Source of the DNA: Microglena sp. YARC
Taxonomy: Eukaryota; Chlorophyta; Chlorophyceae; Chlamydomonadales; Chlamydomonadaceae
Direction: 5' to 3'
DNA: 64,000 nucleotides
Assembly (NCBI GenBank): GCA_022414725.1
Contig: CM039467.1
Span: 18,066,620 to 18,130,619, forward strand
Each line of letters starts with the position of its first letter. The stretch's first letter is position 1. Position numbers and translations under genes: made by a program. Under the pieces are notes generated by a model. The model did no database searches, had not been told where the DNA came from, and saw nothing but the letters and a program-made list of their open reading frames with translations. Positions 20,201-30,672 of this stretch are shown piece after piece.

Positions 20201-20987
20201 ATGGTAATCTCTTGCTGGAGAACCCTCACAATGCATGTTTATACTAGCGTAGACGGGATCTATGTCACACCACCTCTGGTTTGGCTCCCACTTGCAGAAA
20301 GGGTGCTTTTTGCAGTTGTCTTCCTTGTCCAGTTCAGGGCACAGTACTGCTGCAGCAGCCTCTTGGACGTAGAGCCTGTTGAAACCCGAGTGTCGGAAGG
20401 TTGTTAGTACACTCATCGTGGCATTTTTTGTTGAGTATGTAACGTAATCCTCTATCTCGTTACCGCGGACTGACGTAGAGCTATTCCATGTTCCTCTGTT
20501 CAGGTGGAAGCGAACAAGTTGAGCAAGCTGGTACCTTAATAGAATGCAAAGCATCCACAAGTGTAGCATTCGCAAACGCAACAACAGGAAGGTAGAATCG
20601 AAGCGCAGGCAGGTGTGCAAGATAGTACTTGAGACTTTACCCAAGACACGATAAAGAGACTTACAATTGTGGAATCGATAGCTCGCTGGCGTTCAAGTCT
20701 CCCATCGCTTCCACCAGGTAAGCATTATTGAGGGAGCAGGTGGTTCCCGCCATAGGCATACACGAGGGGAGCGTGAACTCAAGTTTCGTGAATCCAACTA
20801 AAGGTGCGAGCAAATGCCTGTGGTCTATTTTAATGGCATCTTCTAAGTTGTTGCTAAGAAGCCTTCTCGAGGACGCGCGCGCTCGAGAGGACAACTGCTT
20901 CCTCGAATAAGAGTAGCAAGGCGCTAGGAGGAGACAGCAGAGGGTAACGTATAAAACTAGGTGCCGACCGCTACTATCTTCCTTCAT
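17215..20987 (-). CDS. Secreted cysteine-rich glycoprotein of unknown function, multi-exon
   Basis: Not recognised. Exons joined by GT-AG sites: 20665-20987, 20093-20534, 19448-19647 and terminal 17215-17649. The first three join in frame. The step to the last needs one further exon (length 1 mod 3) in the 1.8-kb gap, which I could not identify, so the model is incomplete at about 465 residues. The N-terminus after MKEDSSGRH is a hydrophobic stretch (LVLYVTLCCLLLAPC) typical of a signal peptide. The middle carries many cysteines (e.g. CKKHPFCKWEPNQRWCD, CHFIKDKGKCKSQQHC, GCCEGMDLVKRYRMC) and four N-x-S/T sites. The C-terminus is proline/aspartate-rich then lysine/proline-rich (SDYPPGDVEPPAYDHPP, KPEGPSKSPNKKKPG). 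This suggests an extracellular or wall protein; function is not inferred. Start: ATG at 20985-20987, just before the signal peptide. Confidence 0.7.
17765..17816 (+). repeat. Short hairpin repeat (family 4) in intron
   Basis: gacggctagcagctaaatctggctgacgcc, read in two parts, then atgtaacaaagtccaag. Lies about 115 bases from the terminal exon of the secreted-protein gene. Confidence 0.55.
18193..18711. repeat. Pair of 63-bp direct repeats flanking the hAT MITE
   Basis: 'gtggaaaaca' and 'gtaaggcagg', followed by 'gtctggttct' and 'tagtatt', occur at 18193-18255 and 18648-18711 with a handful of differences. On the - strand each could be read as a short open segment with splice-like ends, but neither completes the frame of the secreted-protein gene. 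Confidence 0.5.
18379..18576. mobile_element. hAT-type MITE, 198 bp
   Basis: Flanked by an exact 8-bp duplication AACTCAGG (18371-18378 and 18577-18584). Ends begin CAGGGATTTT on both strands, fitting the hAT terminal rule (C/T)A(A/G)NG. Its interior ('caaacctgaaagtgg' near the left end; 'gcgatcgctatata' near the right) matches both ends of the larger element 60934-62021, so it looks like a deletion derivative of that family. Confidence 0.88.
18780..18972. repeat. MITE-like family 1, best-preserved copy
   Basis: Left end 'cagctgctagaagcagc' plus 'ttttaggcagctcc'; right end 'aagctgcctagaagctgcag' plus 'ctcgtagctg'. The ends are inverted repeats of about 35 bp. About 190 bp in all, non-coding. 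Exact target duplication not resolved. Confidence 0.7.
19035..19272 (+). repeat. Dispersed repeat family 2, copy in intron
   Basis: 'ccttctggaaggcgggag', then 'ttacccatttgtccgtctg', ending 'cgacaccctctgccaatttt' and 'cgcttgcgacgctg'. It lies in the intron between exon 19448-19647 and the terminal exon of the secreted-protein gene. Confidence 0.55.
19858..19995. repeat. C-run and CACACACC microsatellite in intron
   Basis: C-run followed by ACACACACCATCCAATCC-type units repeated about four times. Explains the Val/Cys/Gly ORFs on the - strand. Confidence 0.8.
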
Positions 20988-21176
20988 GCTTGCCAGGAAT
21001 ACCGGCAGAAGCGGGGATGAAGCCCTGAAATGAAGCTCAGAGCAGCGCTTCAACTGCCCAGCACGCGGCACTTTATTATGCTAGCTCTGAGGGTAGGAGT
21101 CGAGCGAATGATGTATGGTAATACTAGCAAGGGCAGAAAGGCAACCCGAGGCATGCAAAGTCGGCCTTGCGTCCTA

Positions 21177-22587
21177 GAAAGTGGTGCCCTATGGTACAAC
21201 CAGTGGACAGGGCTATCGCGTAATCACAGATGGGTGGGGGATGGGTAAGCACTAACGCGTAGGTTGACTGGGGGGGAAGGTATTGAGAATTCGAAATGCT
21301 GAAATGTCGCTGCCTCATCGGAAACCCAGGCTGGTGTGTAGTACAACATAAAGAAGTGTGAGGTGGCATGTGAGACACAGCTTCCGGGTGAATACAGGAA
21401 GGCGGAAGCTTGGCTACATACTGGTACGGCTACTCAGTACCTACGAAAACTCTTCACTTCCAGTTGTTCAACTGTCTGTGAAGGCGCATCGCAGTATCTT
21501 AGAAACGATGCGTCGCGGAATCTAAAACCTGCGCGGCTTGTCAGCGTTCTTGGCCACTAGAATGACTCATTATACCTGGAAGTCGAAGGCAGTGGAAGGG
21601 CGGAGCAGCCTGGAAGCCCGAACCTGCGATTATCCGCGCACTAGGCTGATCGAATTCCCTTTCATGTGACCAACTCCTCTCGTTAGTTGCTCGATTGATC
21701 GCCATCGGGTATAATCGAGGCACGACGATGTGCAGCAGGGCATTCCCTGCCCAACCTCCATGTGATGTCGAATTTGATGGCAGTACCTTCCGCCCGATTG
21801 GAAGCTGCTTTCAACGCTCTCGGTCGCGGCCGCGGTCGTCGACCGACCCTTGACCTGGTGCTTTGTCAAAAGTTGACCGATGTTTCGCCTTATGCCGCAT
21901 CCTCTTTTTTTCATTCTCCAGTGCCACAACTCTCTCCAGCACCAAGCCTCGCACGCATGTATGAGTCAAAACGTTGCAGCTACGACCCGATGCGCACGTG
22001 CATCGTGCACGACAGCTGCAGCTACGTCAACATACATGTGTAACGGGTGTTGTGGGTGTGTTAGTACCCATTTCCCCTCCAGGTTGTGACTGATTGTGAA
22101 AGGAATTTCACCCCAGGAAGAGGGTGCCCCGACACAAACCAGCGACACCCAGGATTCAGTTCGATTGGCGTTGTCACTCCTGCTTAACAGGTGTGCATGA
22201 TGTTTAACTACCCGGTTAAAAGGTGTTTAGGGGGGTGTTGATGGTAAGCAACCTAAGGTGTTGAACATGGGTGGTGAGGTGCACCCTAATAACCAGGTGT
22301 TCATGGTGTTTACCGGTATGAACTGCCATTTCTAGCATGTTCAAAAATTCAGCATCCACATGTGTAACTTCTTGTTTTCCTTGCTTCTCCTAGACGATGT
22401 GGCAATGACACGGTAGATGCTACACAGTTGTTACAACGTTGTGAAAGGTAATCGCAAGCAGATCTTGAGGTAGCAAAGTAGCCAACAGGGATGGCGGCCT
22501 TAGGGGCTGCCTGTTCTACTATTATAGGGGCCATAGATGGCTAGCGGTACCAGCCACTAGCTGGCCGGCGGTCCCGGGTCACGGGCC
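21177..22587. other. Flanking non-coding DNA in unit 1
   Basis: No gene recognised. Holds a family 3 repeat (22090-22190, inverted) and a GC-rich stretch around 21800-21850 (cgcggccgcgg). The equivalent in unit 2 is 29252-30672. The short ORFs recur in both units only because the DNA is duplicated. Confidence 0.4.
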
Positions 22588-24122
22588 CGGCCGGACTACA
22601 TGTACACAGGGTCAGCATGGTACACCTAATAAGATGTACCATAATATAACTAGGGTAGTTATGTCACACGCGAATGCGTGCCCAGACGCTTCATACGTAA
22701 CACGCCAGCCTGTCAGTACAGGCTGTCGCAAGAGAACACCACGTGCCACACCACGTGCCAAGCGCCAACCACTGGGATCCGCAACTGCGTCGCAGCTTCG
22801 GCAATACATTCCCAAATATAAGATGCCGAGTTTGATCAGCATACCGATGGTCCCATTCGCATCAGATTGTAGAACCCAACCCTGCACCCTGAGCCGGCCG
22901 GACTACATGTACACAGGGTCAGCATGGTACACCTAATAAGATGTACCATAACAGAACTAGGGTAGTTATGTCACACGCGAATGCGTGCCCAGACGCTTCA
23001 TACGTAACACACCAGCCTGTCAGTACAGGCTGGCGCAAGAGAACACCACGTGCCAGACCACGTGCCAAGCGCCAACCACTGGGATCCGCAACTGCGTCGC
23101 AGCTTCGGCAATACATTCCCAAATATAAGATGCCGAGTTTGATCAGCATACCGATGGTCCCATTCGCATCAGATTGTAGAACCCAACCCTGCACCCTGAG
23201 CCGGCCGGACTACATGTACACAGGGTCAGCATGGTACACCTAATAAGATGTACCATAACAGAACTAGGGTAGTTATGTCACACGCGAATGCGTGCCCAGA
23301 CGCTTCATACGTAACACGCCAGCCTGTCAGTACAGGCTGGCGCAAGAGAGCACCACGTGCCAGACCACGTGCCAAGCGCCAACCACTGGGATCCGCAACT
23401 GCGTCGCAGCTTCGGCAATACATTCCCAAATATAAGATGCCGAGTTTGATCAGCATACCGATGGTCCCATTCGCATCAGATTGTAGAACCCAACCCTGCA
23501 CCCTGAGCCGCCGGACTACATGTACACAGGGTCAGCATGGTACACCTAATAAGATGTACCATAACAGAACTAGGGTAGTTATGTCACACGCGAATGCGTG
23601 CCCAGACGCTTCATACGTAACACGCCAGCCTGTCAGTACAGGCTGGTGCAAGAGAACACCACGTGCCAGACCACGTGCCAAGCGCCAACCACTGGGATCC
23701 GCAACTGCGTCGCAGCTTCGGCAATACATTCCCAAATATAAGATGCCGAGTTTGATCAGCATACCGATGGTCCCATTCGCATCAGATTGTAGAACCCAAC
23801 CCTGCACCCTGAGCCGGCCGGACTACATGTACACAGGGTCAGCATGGTACACCTAATAAGATGTACCATAACAGAACTAGGGTAGTTATGTCACACGCGA
23901 ATGCGTGCCCAGACGCTTCATACGTAACACGCCAGCCTGTCAGTACAGGCTGGCGCAAGAGAACACCACGTGCCAGACCACGTGCCAAGCGCCAACCACT
24001 GGGATCCGCAACTGCGTCGCAGCTTCGGCAATACATTCCCAAATATAAGATGCCGAGTTTGATCAGCATACCGATGGTCCCATTCGCATCAGATTGTAGA
24101 ACCCAACCCTGCACCCTGAGCC
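22588..24122. repeat. 307-bp satellite, five copies (unit 1)
   Basis: Units begin near 22588, 22895, 23202, 23509 and 23816 with the word ggccggactacatgtacac. Each contains the perfect inverted repeat gccagcctgt-cagt-acaggctggc (the first copy has gtcgc) and paired CACGTG words. Copies differ at a few bases. ORFs of 91 and 100 codons on opposite strands recur once per unit and are not credible genes. Confidence 0.95.
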
Positions 24123-24943
24123 GAGCGCATAAAGAAGCCGCAACAGTGAGTACGATCTTCACTTGCTGTCTTCTCACGCCTCTCTTAGGTGCGTCTGGTA
24201 ATTGCTGTTGGTGCCTGTCGATGATGTTGCCCATTACCAAACCTCATCTTGATTTACCCTACAGCCCACTCAGTTTCTCTTGCCGAACAGTCGACTGAGC
24301 AGCGCCCTTGGCTCGCTCCTGCCGGCCACAAGCTTGCTCCAATTCCATTAGTAGCTAAGCATCTCCCATTAGTATTTAAGTATCTTCTCTTGAAGCTAGT
24401 GAACCGATCAACCGACCGAGCTTCTCTAGCGAGTGAACATTTGGTGGCCAATCCCGACCCTCACTCACTCACTCTTAATCATAAGCTCCCTTTCTGTAAT
24501 AGCTCACTTGCTGTCTTCTCGCGCCTGTCTCAGACCTCCTCGGGAATTCCCCCTCTGCGCCCAGCCCCTGCTGTCGTCTATTCAAGGAGCCTCTGCCGCC
24601 GTCACAGCCGTCGTCTCCTCTCCTGCTGTCACTCCTCCGGACCTCCACTACTGTCGGACATCCCAACACCCCTTCAGACGGTGAGACCAGGCAGGCGCTC
24701 CTTTCCAGACTTTAGCCGGGGTGGTACTAAGGCCCCAATCACCTTACCTTTGGTACCCCTGCCAGGGCCGTGTCAGTTTTACACCTTGTCCACGTACTTA
24801 AACACCTGTTTAACTAGGGCACTAGGGCAGTGATTCGGTCAAACACATTGCCGCATACCGGTATCGAGCGGGAGAGATTGACGGAGAGAGACTAGAGGAG
24901 GCTGCATACCAAGCTTGTTCAAGACGCTACGTCCTGTGTCGCA
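24123..24943. other. Unique sequence between satellite and Copia A
   Basis: Open on + for 194 codons (24249-24833), rich in Ser/Leu/Pro with no recognisable domain. It is identical apart from a few bases in unit 2 (32027-32611). Probably non-coding; it is pyrimidine-rich like a leader or promoter region. Confidence 0.35.
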
Positions 24944-24948
24944 AATGC

Positions 24949-25196
24949 TGTGATAATCTCGTATTGAGGAGACTTCGTTACTCGGGAAGATGTAGCTACT
25001 GAATAGATTACAGTATATCAATTGGTATCGATCATGCATGGACAGACATGATATACTATGCCGATGGCAGTACAGTTGTACTTCCATGACGGCGCACGGT
25101 GTCCCAAGGACACGTGTCCAGTGCAGGACCAGTCAGGTACGGCGCACTGGCCTCTCAGAGCAACTCAGTAGCCGGTATACAATCCGGTCTATAACA
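24949..25196 (-). repeat. 3' LTR of Copia A, unit 1 copy
   Basis: 248 bp, TG...CA, preceded by AATGC (24944-24948) and followed by ttcccccc, the polypurine tract of the - strand. Matches 32727-32974 and 57716-57971. Confidence 0.9.
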
Positions 25197-25654
25197 TTCC
25201 CCCCAACTCAAGGTATTCTTGGGATCAAGAATTCCCGGATTTAGCTGAGGGGCTTCTTAAAGAAAATATAAAGTTAGGGATCTGCAGAGAAGCTGCAGGT
25301 TGGGTTGCAGGGAAGCTATAAAGAAGCTTATGTGCTTTGGGTACACTAGGCTACAAGGAAGCTGGATAAGAAACTTCTAGGGGGATCAGGCTGTGGGGAA
25401 TCTACATGGTCATCTTCAACAAAGCTGCATGCATGGATCCTGGAAAGATAAGGCAGGATTAGGGAATGTTGCTGTGCAGACTTTTTAAGCTAAATAGGGG
25501 AGATTAATCAGTCAAGGCAATCAGTCGATAAGGTCTCTATAGTCAGTGTTCTGGAGGGGAAGAGACTGGGATGCTAAGAGAGGGAGGGGTACAATATCGT
25601 CAGGATGACAGAGAGGCCCCCCATGGTAGATAGACCATAGTTGTCAGCATGTTG
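25197..25654 (-). other. 3' untranslated region of Copia A, unit 1
   Basis: About 460 bases between pol stop and LTR, with repeated 'agctgcagg' words. Starts like the 3' region of Copia D. The unit 2 equivalent is 32975-33432. Confidence 0.6.
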
Positions 25655-26546
25655 TACCTACTGATGCTTGTGGGTGTTGTCAAGGCAGCCAATCTGTGTT
25701 CTGAAGTCACAGAACCTGACCCTGGGCAGTGCTTTGGTGAACATGTCAGCCATGTTGGCTGCAGTGGGGATCCAGTTAAGTCTGATGTTCTGCCTCTTGG
25801 ATTCCTCCTCGAGGAAGTGGAACCTGGTGTCCATGTGTCTGAGGCGGGTGGACATCTTCTCTTGGTTCCATGCATCCAGGGCTGCCTGGTTGTCACCATT
25901 GATGGTGAGTGCAGGGGGTTGGATTCCTGTGGCACAGAACTGCAGTTTTTCTCAGCCACATTGCTTCCTGTGCTGCAGAGCTGGCAGCCATGTATTCTGC
26001 CTCCGTGCTGGAGCGAGCTGTGGCTGATGATTGAATCTTTGATGACCAGGCAATTGCTCCTCCTTGGTTCAGGAAAACCCATCCTGTGGTGAATTTTCTT
26101 GTGATGGGGCAGGCTGCATGGTCAGAGTCATAGTAACCAGTGAGTAGCTTTGAGGAGCTGATGTAGGTGATGCCATGGTCAGGGGTAGTTGCCAGGTATT
26201 TTAGGATACCTGTTGCTGCTTCCATGTGGTCGTGGAGGGAATGCGCACTGTGCCTGGCTAGACGGTTGACAGCTTGGGCAATGTCCGGCCTGGTGTTGAC
26301 AGCGAGGTAGTTGAGAGATCCAACAACCTGTGCAAGGGGTAGGCCAGACTCAGGTGTGCCTGCTTCGTAGTATGGTAGCAGGGCATCTGTCTGGAGGGGG
26401 ATAGGGAATCTGGTACTTCCAGGTTCTGTCAGCATGTTGTGGGACTTCAGGAGCTGGTTGATGAACCGGGACTGGCAGATGTGGAGGGTTCCAGCTGCCT
26501 TGTTTCTGGTGATCTCATACCCAACGAAGACGGATGGTTCTCCAAG
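25655..26546 (-). pseudogene. pol: Copia A RNase H region and end of RT, unit 1
   Basis: Reads VGYEITR, then SGLPLAQVVGSLNYLAV and NTRPDIAQAVNRLARH (end of RT), then RNase H: HAACPITRKFTTGWVFLNQG, KIQSSATARSSTEAEYMAAS and, after a one-base frame change in an A-run near 25950, the C-terminal NMADMFTKALPRV ending at 25658. Gene order (- strand) is usual for Copia: integrase, RT, RNase H. The coding strand is interrupted at 26547 by the internally deleted element 26552-28093. Confidence 0.85.
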
Positions 26547-26551
26547 GTCTC

Positions 26552-26748
26552 TGACAGAGTTCAGGGGACGTGAGGAGACCAGGAACGAAGCGTTTAGACA
26601 ACTGGACAGTTAAAAGAGCCGAGGGACGCCTCTTGAGAGAGGAGTCCTGACGGCAAACCCCGAAACCCTTAGGTTACGGGAAAGGACAGACGCGATAGGT
26701 TGCGTAGCCAATAGGACAGGTAGAACCAACGAACAGCTAAAGCTGACA
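26552..26748 (-). repeat. 3' LTR of the internally deleted element, unit 1
   Basis: 197 bp, identical or nearly so to 27897-28093. The inner flank ctccacctg is shared with the 3' LTR flank of element C at 43255, which suggests related families. Confidence 0.9.
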
Positions 26749-27460
26749 CTCCACCTGTTCTAACTGTCAAGGAAATTATACCTTAAAACCTTTAACAATA
26801 AACTTCGAAAAAGAAATCTGAAACTCAAAAGCAAGCAGAAAATAAATCTAAGAGAGAGACATCCTCAAGGGCGACACCGATACTTCCAATATCATTCTAA
26901 GATTTAACCAACCTAAATGTTCATCTAGGGAGGGGAAAGAGCGCAGAATAGTACCACACTCCACCTAACTGAAGCAACCTCTATTTAAGCCAATCAGGGC
27001 TAAAAGAGGTAAAACAGTTACTCAGACCTTGCAGGCTCCATCCTTGGACCGCAGGTGTAACAATCCTAAAACCAGGTGCAATTTCTACCCAAAAGAGGGG
27101 AAAGCAAACAAAAATAATAATAATTCCAAACAGATCTACCAGCGAGGTAGTCATGACCAAAGACTCGAGGTAAAATCAACCCCCAAAATCCAGTGCGACA
27201 GGTCTATACAAACTACATACCCATTCACCATCGCTACAGGATTGGAGTCGTACAACACTCGAGGTGAAGCAAGGGGCAGTAGACCTGAAGCAAATTAATA
27301 TACAGAAATCACCGCAGGTGGGCATCGAAACCCGCGACTCCCGCAGAGATGGCAGGTATGCACCATGCTAATCCATTCACTCCCGATTTCAACTTATTCC
27401 ATCAGATAGCAAATAATTGCAATGTCCAAAGATTCAGCAGAAACCTGAACTGCAGAAAAA

Positions 27461-27833
27461 TCACTGCAAATCAATAAACCTGGGGCGAAGCTTGTACTTG
27501 ACCAAACCAAGCATACCATTCATACTCCAAAAAACCTCTGCGGGGAGAGGCTTAGTGAAAGTATCAGCCAACTTCAGATCCAGGGTTTACCCCGCCAGCG
27601 CGTGTGCACATTGACCGCATGGTTGAAGGCGCTCCCGCTTGTTGTCGGGAGGTCGATCCAGCCGTAACACGACGTTGTAGCCACTGCGCAACTGCAGGCA
27701 CAGCGCTCGGGACAACATGGTTGCCAAGGTTCGCCAAACGTAACGCAGGAATGACATTGAACAGCCACTCCTCGTAATTCTCGTAGTCGAGTTTGGCGAG
27801 GTCCTTAATCATCGACAGGTTGACTGACGACAT
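27461..27833 (-). pseudogene. gag start joined to RNase H tail by internal deletion
   Basis: From the ATG at 27833 the frame gives a Copia gag N-terminus (IKDLAKLDYENYEEWLFNVI). Near 27585 it meets, in another frame, the RNase H C-terminus LADTFTKPLPAEVFWSMNG, ending in a stop at 27461. All of capsid, protease, integrase and RT is missing between. The unit 2 copy is 35224-35597. Confidence 0.75.
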
Positions 27834-27881
27834 GATGCCGAGCTTCTCAACGTCCGCAGTGGCGTACGCTTTAGCGCAACT

Positions 27882-27896
27882 GATGAGACCTTAACC
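27882..27896 (-). other. Half-tRNA-type primer site of the deleted element
   Basis: The + strand reads gatgagaccttaacc next to the 5' LTR, ending CTTAACC. This resembles the 5' half of a tRNA-Lys(CTT) up to the anticodon stem (…GAGAC-CTT-AA…). Identity of the tRNA is inferred. Confidence 0.4.
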
Positions 27897-28093
27897 TGAC
27901 AGAGTTCAGGGGACGTGAGGAGACCAGGAACGAAGTGTTTAGACAACTGGACAGTTAAAAGAGCCGAGGGACGCCTCTTGAGAGAGGAGTCCTGACGGCA
28001 AACCCCGAAACCCTTAGGTTACGGGAAAGGACAGACGCGATAGGTTGCGTAGCCAATAGGACAGGTAGAACCAACGAACAGCTAAAGCTGACA
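27897..28093 (-). repeat. 5' LTR of the internally deleted element, unit 1
   Basis: 197 bp; right flank GTCTC is the target duplication. Confidence 0.9.
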
Positions 28094-29251
28094 GTCTCAG
28101 GTCTTGTAGAGAGCCATTATGGCTGCCTTGTATTGGAGAAGGATCTTCTCATCAAAGGAGAGGAGCAGGAAGTCGTCCACCCAGAGAAGGACCCCAATTA
28201 TGGGTTTGTTGGATTTGCTAGGAAGGATGAAGAGTCCCTGGTCAACATCAACTTCTATGAATCCAAGGCCTATCATGTCTTCTTTGACCTTGAGGTACCA
28301 CTGTCGGGATGCTTGCTTGAGGCCATTGAGACATTTCCACATACGGCAGACCCTGTGGTCTTTTTCAAATTGAGGGGGCTGTGTGCAATAGATCTCTTCT
28401 TCAACGATGCCATTCAGGAAAGCAGTGGAGACATCTAGCTGAGCTAGGTGGGCTGTAGGATCTGCTGCCATGGACAGTATGAAACGGATGGTTGCTAGTT
28501 TGGCCACTGGAGCAAATACTTCATCAGAGTCCATGCCTGGGCGTTGTGCATATCCCTTGGCTACTAGCCTCGCCTTGAACCTGTCAATCTCTCCAGAGAC
28601 CAGACGTTTGATGTCAAACACCCACTTGGTGCCAATAACTTTGGAGCCAGGTGGGAGATCTGCTAGTGACCATGAGTTCATGTCAGAGAGGGAAGTGACT
28701 TCTAAAAGCATGGCCTGTTGCCAGTCTGCAGCGTTGGCACTGGAAAGAGCTTCTTTCACATTCTTGGGGATAGGGATATCAGATGCTGCTAGGCAGCTGA
28801 GGAAGTCTGGTTTCTTTGTGGCTCTTTCTGATCGTCTTGGGTGTGGGTCTGGTGGAGATATGTCTGGGATAGGTTCCATGGGTGGAGTGTAGGGTACATT
28901 TTGTGAAATAATGGTGTTCTCTTGCCTAGTATTAGACTCCATAGGGGGGTCAGTGGGGAGAGAGATTTCATCCTGGTGCTCAATGTGAGGTTGTTGGTTA
29001 GGTGCACTGTGTTGGGGAATGAAATCTTGCTGAACTGTGTTGGGTGTGAGATAGGAGTCCAGGCTGTTTCCCATGGAGATATCTCCCCAGACTTGGGTGG
29101 CTCTGTTTGGGTACTGCCTGAAGGGTGGGGAGGGATGGTGCTGTTCATTCTCTAGGTCAGGTTCAGTAGATTGTGAGGGGATGTATTCTCCTATGACTTG
29201 GTCATCTGGACCTGGGAAGCCTTTGAGACCTGCAAGGTTTTCATATTCGTT
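28094..29251 (-). pseudogene. pol: Copia A reverse transcriptase and integrase C-terminal region, unit 1
   Basis: A 325-codon frame from 29074. A proline-rich linker with RRSERATKKPDFLS is followed by the RT domain: SWSLADLPPGSKVIGTKWVF, RFKARLVAKGYAQRPGMD, FAPVAKLATIRFILSMAA, QLDVSTAFLNGIVEEEIYC, LNGLKQASRQWY and the catalytic LLWVDDFLLL (VDD box). The frame ends at the inserted element. Upstream codons to 29251 run into the duplication junction, so this copy lacks the integrase core. Confidence 0.88.
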
Positions 29252-30672
29252 GAAAGTGGTGCCCTATGGTACAACCAGTGGACAGGGCTATCGCGTAATC
29301 ACAGATGGGTGGGGGATGGGTAAGCAGTAACGCGTAGGTTGACTGGGGGGGAAGGTATTGAGATTTCGAAATGCTGAAATGTCGCTGCCTCATCGGAAAC
29401 CCAGGCTGGTGTGTAGTACAACATAAAGAAGTGTGAGGTGGCATGTGAGACACAGCTTCCGGGTGAATACAGGAAGGCGGAAGCTTGGCTACATACTGGT
29501 ACGGCTACTCAGTACCTACGAAAACTCTTCACTTCCAGTTGTTCAACTGTCTGTGAAGGCGCATCGCAGTATCTTAGAAACGATGCGTCGCGGAATCTAA
29601 AACCTGCGCGGCTTGTCAGCGTTCTTGGCCACTAGAATGACTCATTATACCTGGAAGTAGAAGGCAGTGGAAGGGCGGAGCAGCCTGGAAGCCCGAACCT
29701 GCGATTATCCGCGCACTAGGCTGATCGAATTCCCTTTCATGTGACCAACTCCTCTCGTTAGTTGCTCGATTGATCGCCATCGGGTATAATCGAGGCACGA
29801 CGATGTGCAGCAGGGCATTCCCTGCCCAACCTCCATGTGATGTCGAATTTGATGGCAGTACCTTCCGCCCGATTGGAAGCTGCTTTCAACGCTCTCGGTC
29901 GCGGCCGCGGTCGTCGACCGACCCTTGACCCGGTGCTTTATCAAAAGTTGACCGATGTTTCGCCTTATGCCGCATCCTCTTTTTTTCATTCTCCAGTGCC
30001 ACAACTCTCTCCAGCACCAAGCCTCGCACGCATGTATGAGTCAAAACGTTGCAGCTACGACCCGATGCGCACGTGCATCGTGCACGACAGCTGCAGCTAC
30101 GTCAACATACATGTGTAACGGGTGTTGTGGGTGTGTTAGTACCCATTTCCCCTCCAGGTTGTGACTGATTGTGAAAGGAATTTCACCCCAGGAAGAGGGT
30201 GCCCCGACACAAACCAGCGACACCCAGGATTCAGTTCGATTGGCGTTGTCACTCCTGCTTAACAGGTGTGCATGATGTTTAACTACCCGGTTAAAAGGTG
30301 TTTAGGGGGGTGTTGATGGTAAGCAACCTAAGGTGTTGAACATGGGTGGTGAGGTATGCAGTTATGCACCCTAATAACCAGGTGTTCATGGTGTTTACCG
30401 GTATGAACTGCCATTTCTAGCATGTTCAAAAATTCAGCATCCACATGTGTAACTTCTTGTTTTCCTTGCTTCTCCTAGACGATATGGCAATGACACGGTA
30501 GATGCTACACAGTTGTTACAACGTTGTGAAAGGTAATCGCAAGCAGATCTTGAGGTAGCAAAGTAGCCAACAGGGATGGCGGCCTTAGGGGCTGCCTGTT
30601 CTACTATTATAGGGGCCATAGATGGCTAGCGGTACCAGCCACTAGCTGGCCGGCGGTCCCGGGTCACGGGCC

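Larger units (their letters stand above)
26552..28093 (-). mobile_element. Internally deleted Copia-like element (TRIM-like), unit 1
   Basis: Two 197-bp LTRs (26552-26748 and 27897-28093, TG...CA) flanked by GTCTC (26547-26551 and 28094-28098). The 1.15-kb interior keeps only the start of gag and the last 40 codons of RNase H. The purine-rich CAGGTGGAG lies on the - strand next to the left LTR and a primer site next to the right LTR, so it is in - orientation. It interrupts the RT of Copia A. Confidence 0.92.
21177..29251. repeat. Tandem segmental duplication, unit 1 (8075 bp)
   Basis: Repeats as unit 2 at 29252-37013 in direct order. Contains 3.77 kb of flank (with a 307-bp satellite) plus the 3' half of Copia A. 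Parent ends and junction all read GAAAGTG (21177, 29252, 37014), a 7-bp microhomology. Differences from unit 2: five versus four satellite copies, a 10-bp indel near 22273/30356, a 15-bp indel near 26494, single-base indels and scattered substitutions. Confidence 0.95.

Noticed and set aside
22588..24122. Recurring 91- and 100-codon ORFs as a tandem gene family
   Set aside because: They occur on opposite strands of a 307-bp satellite and recur only because the DNA repeats; no family features.
22588..24122. CRISPR-like array
   Set aside because: Repeat units are 307 bp and contiguous with no spacers, in a eukaryotic genome.
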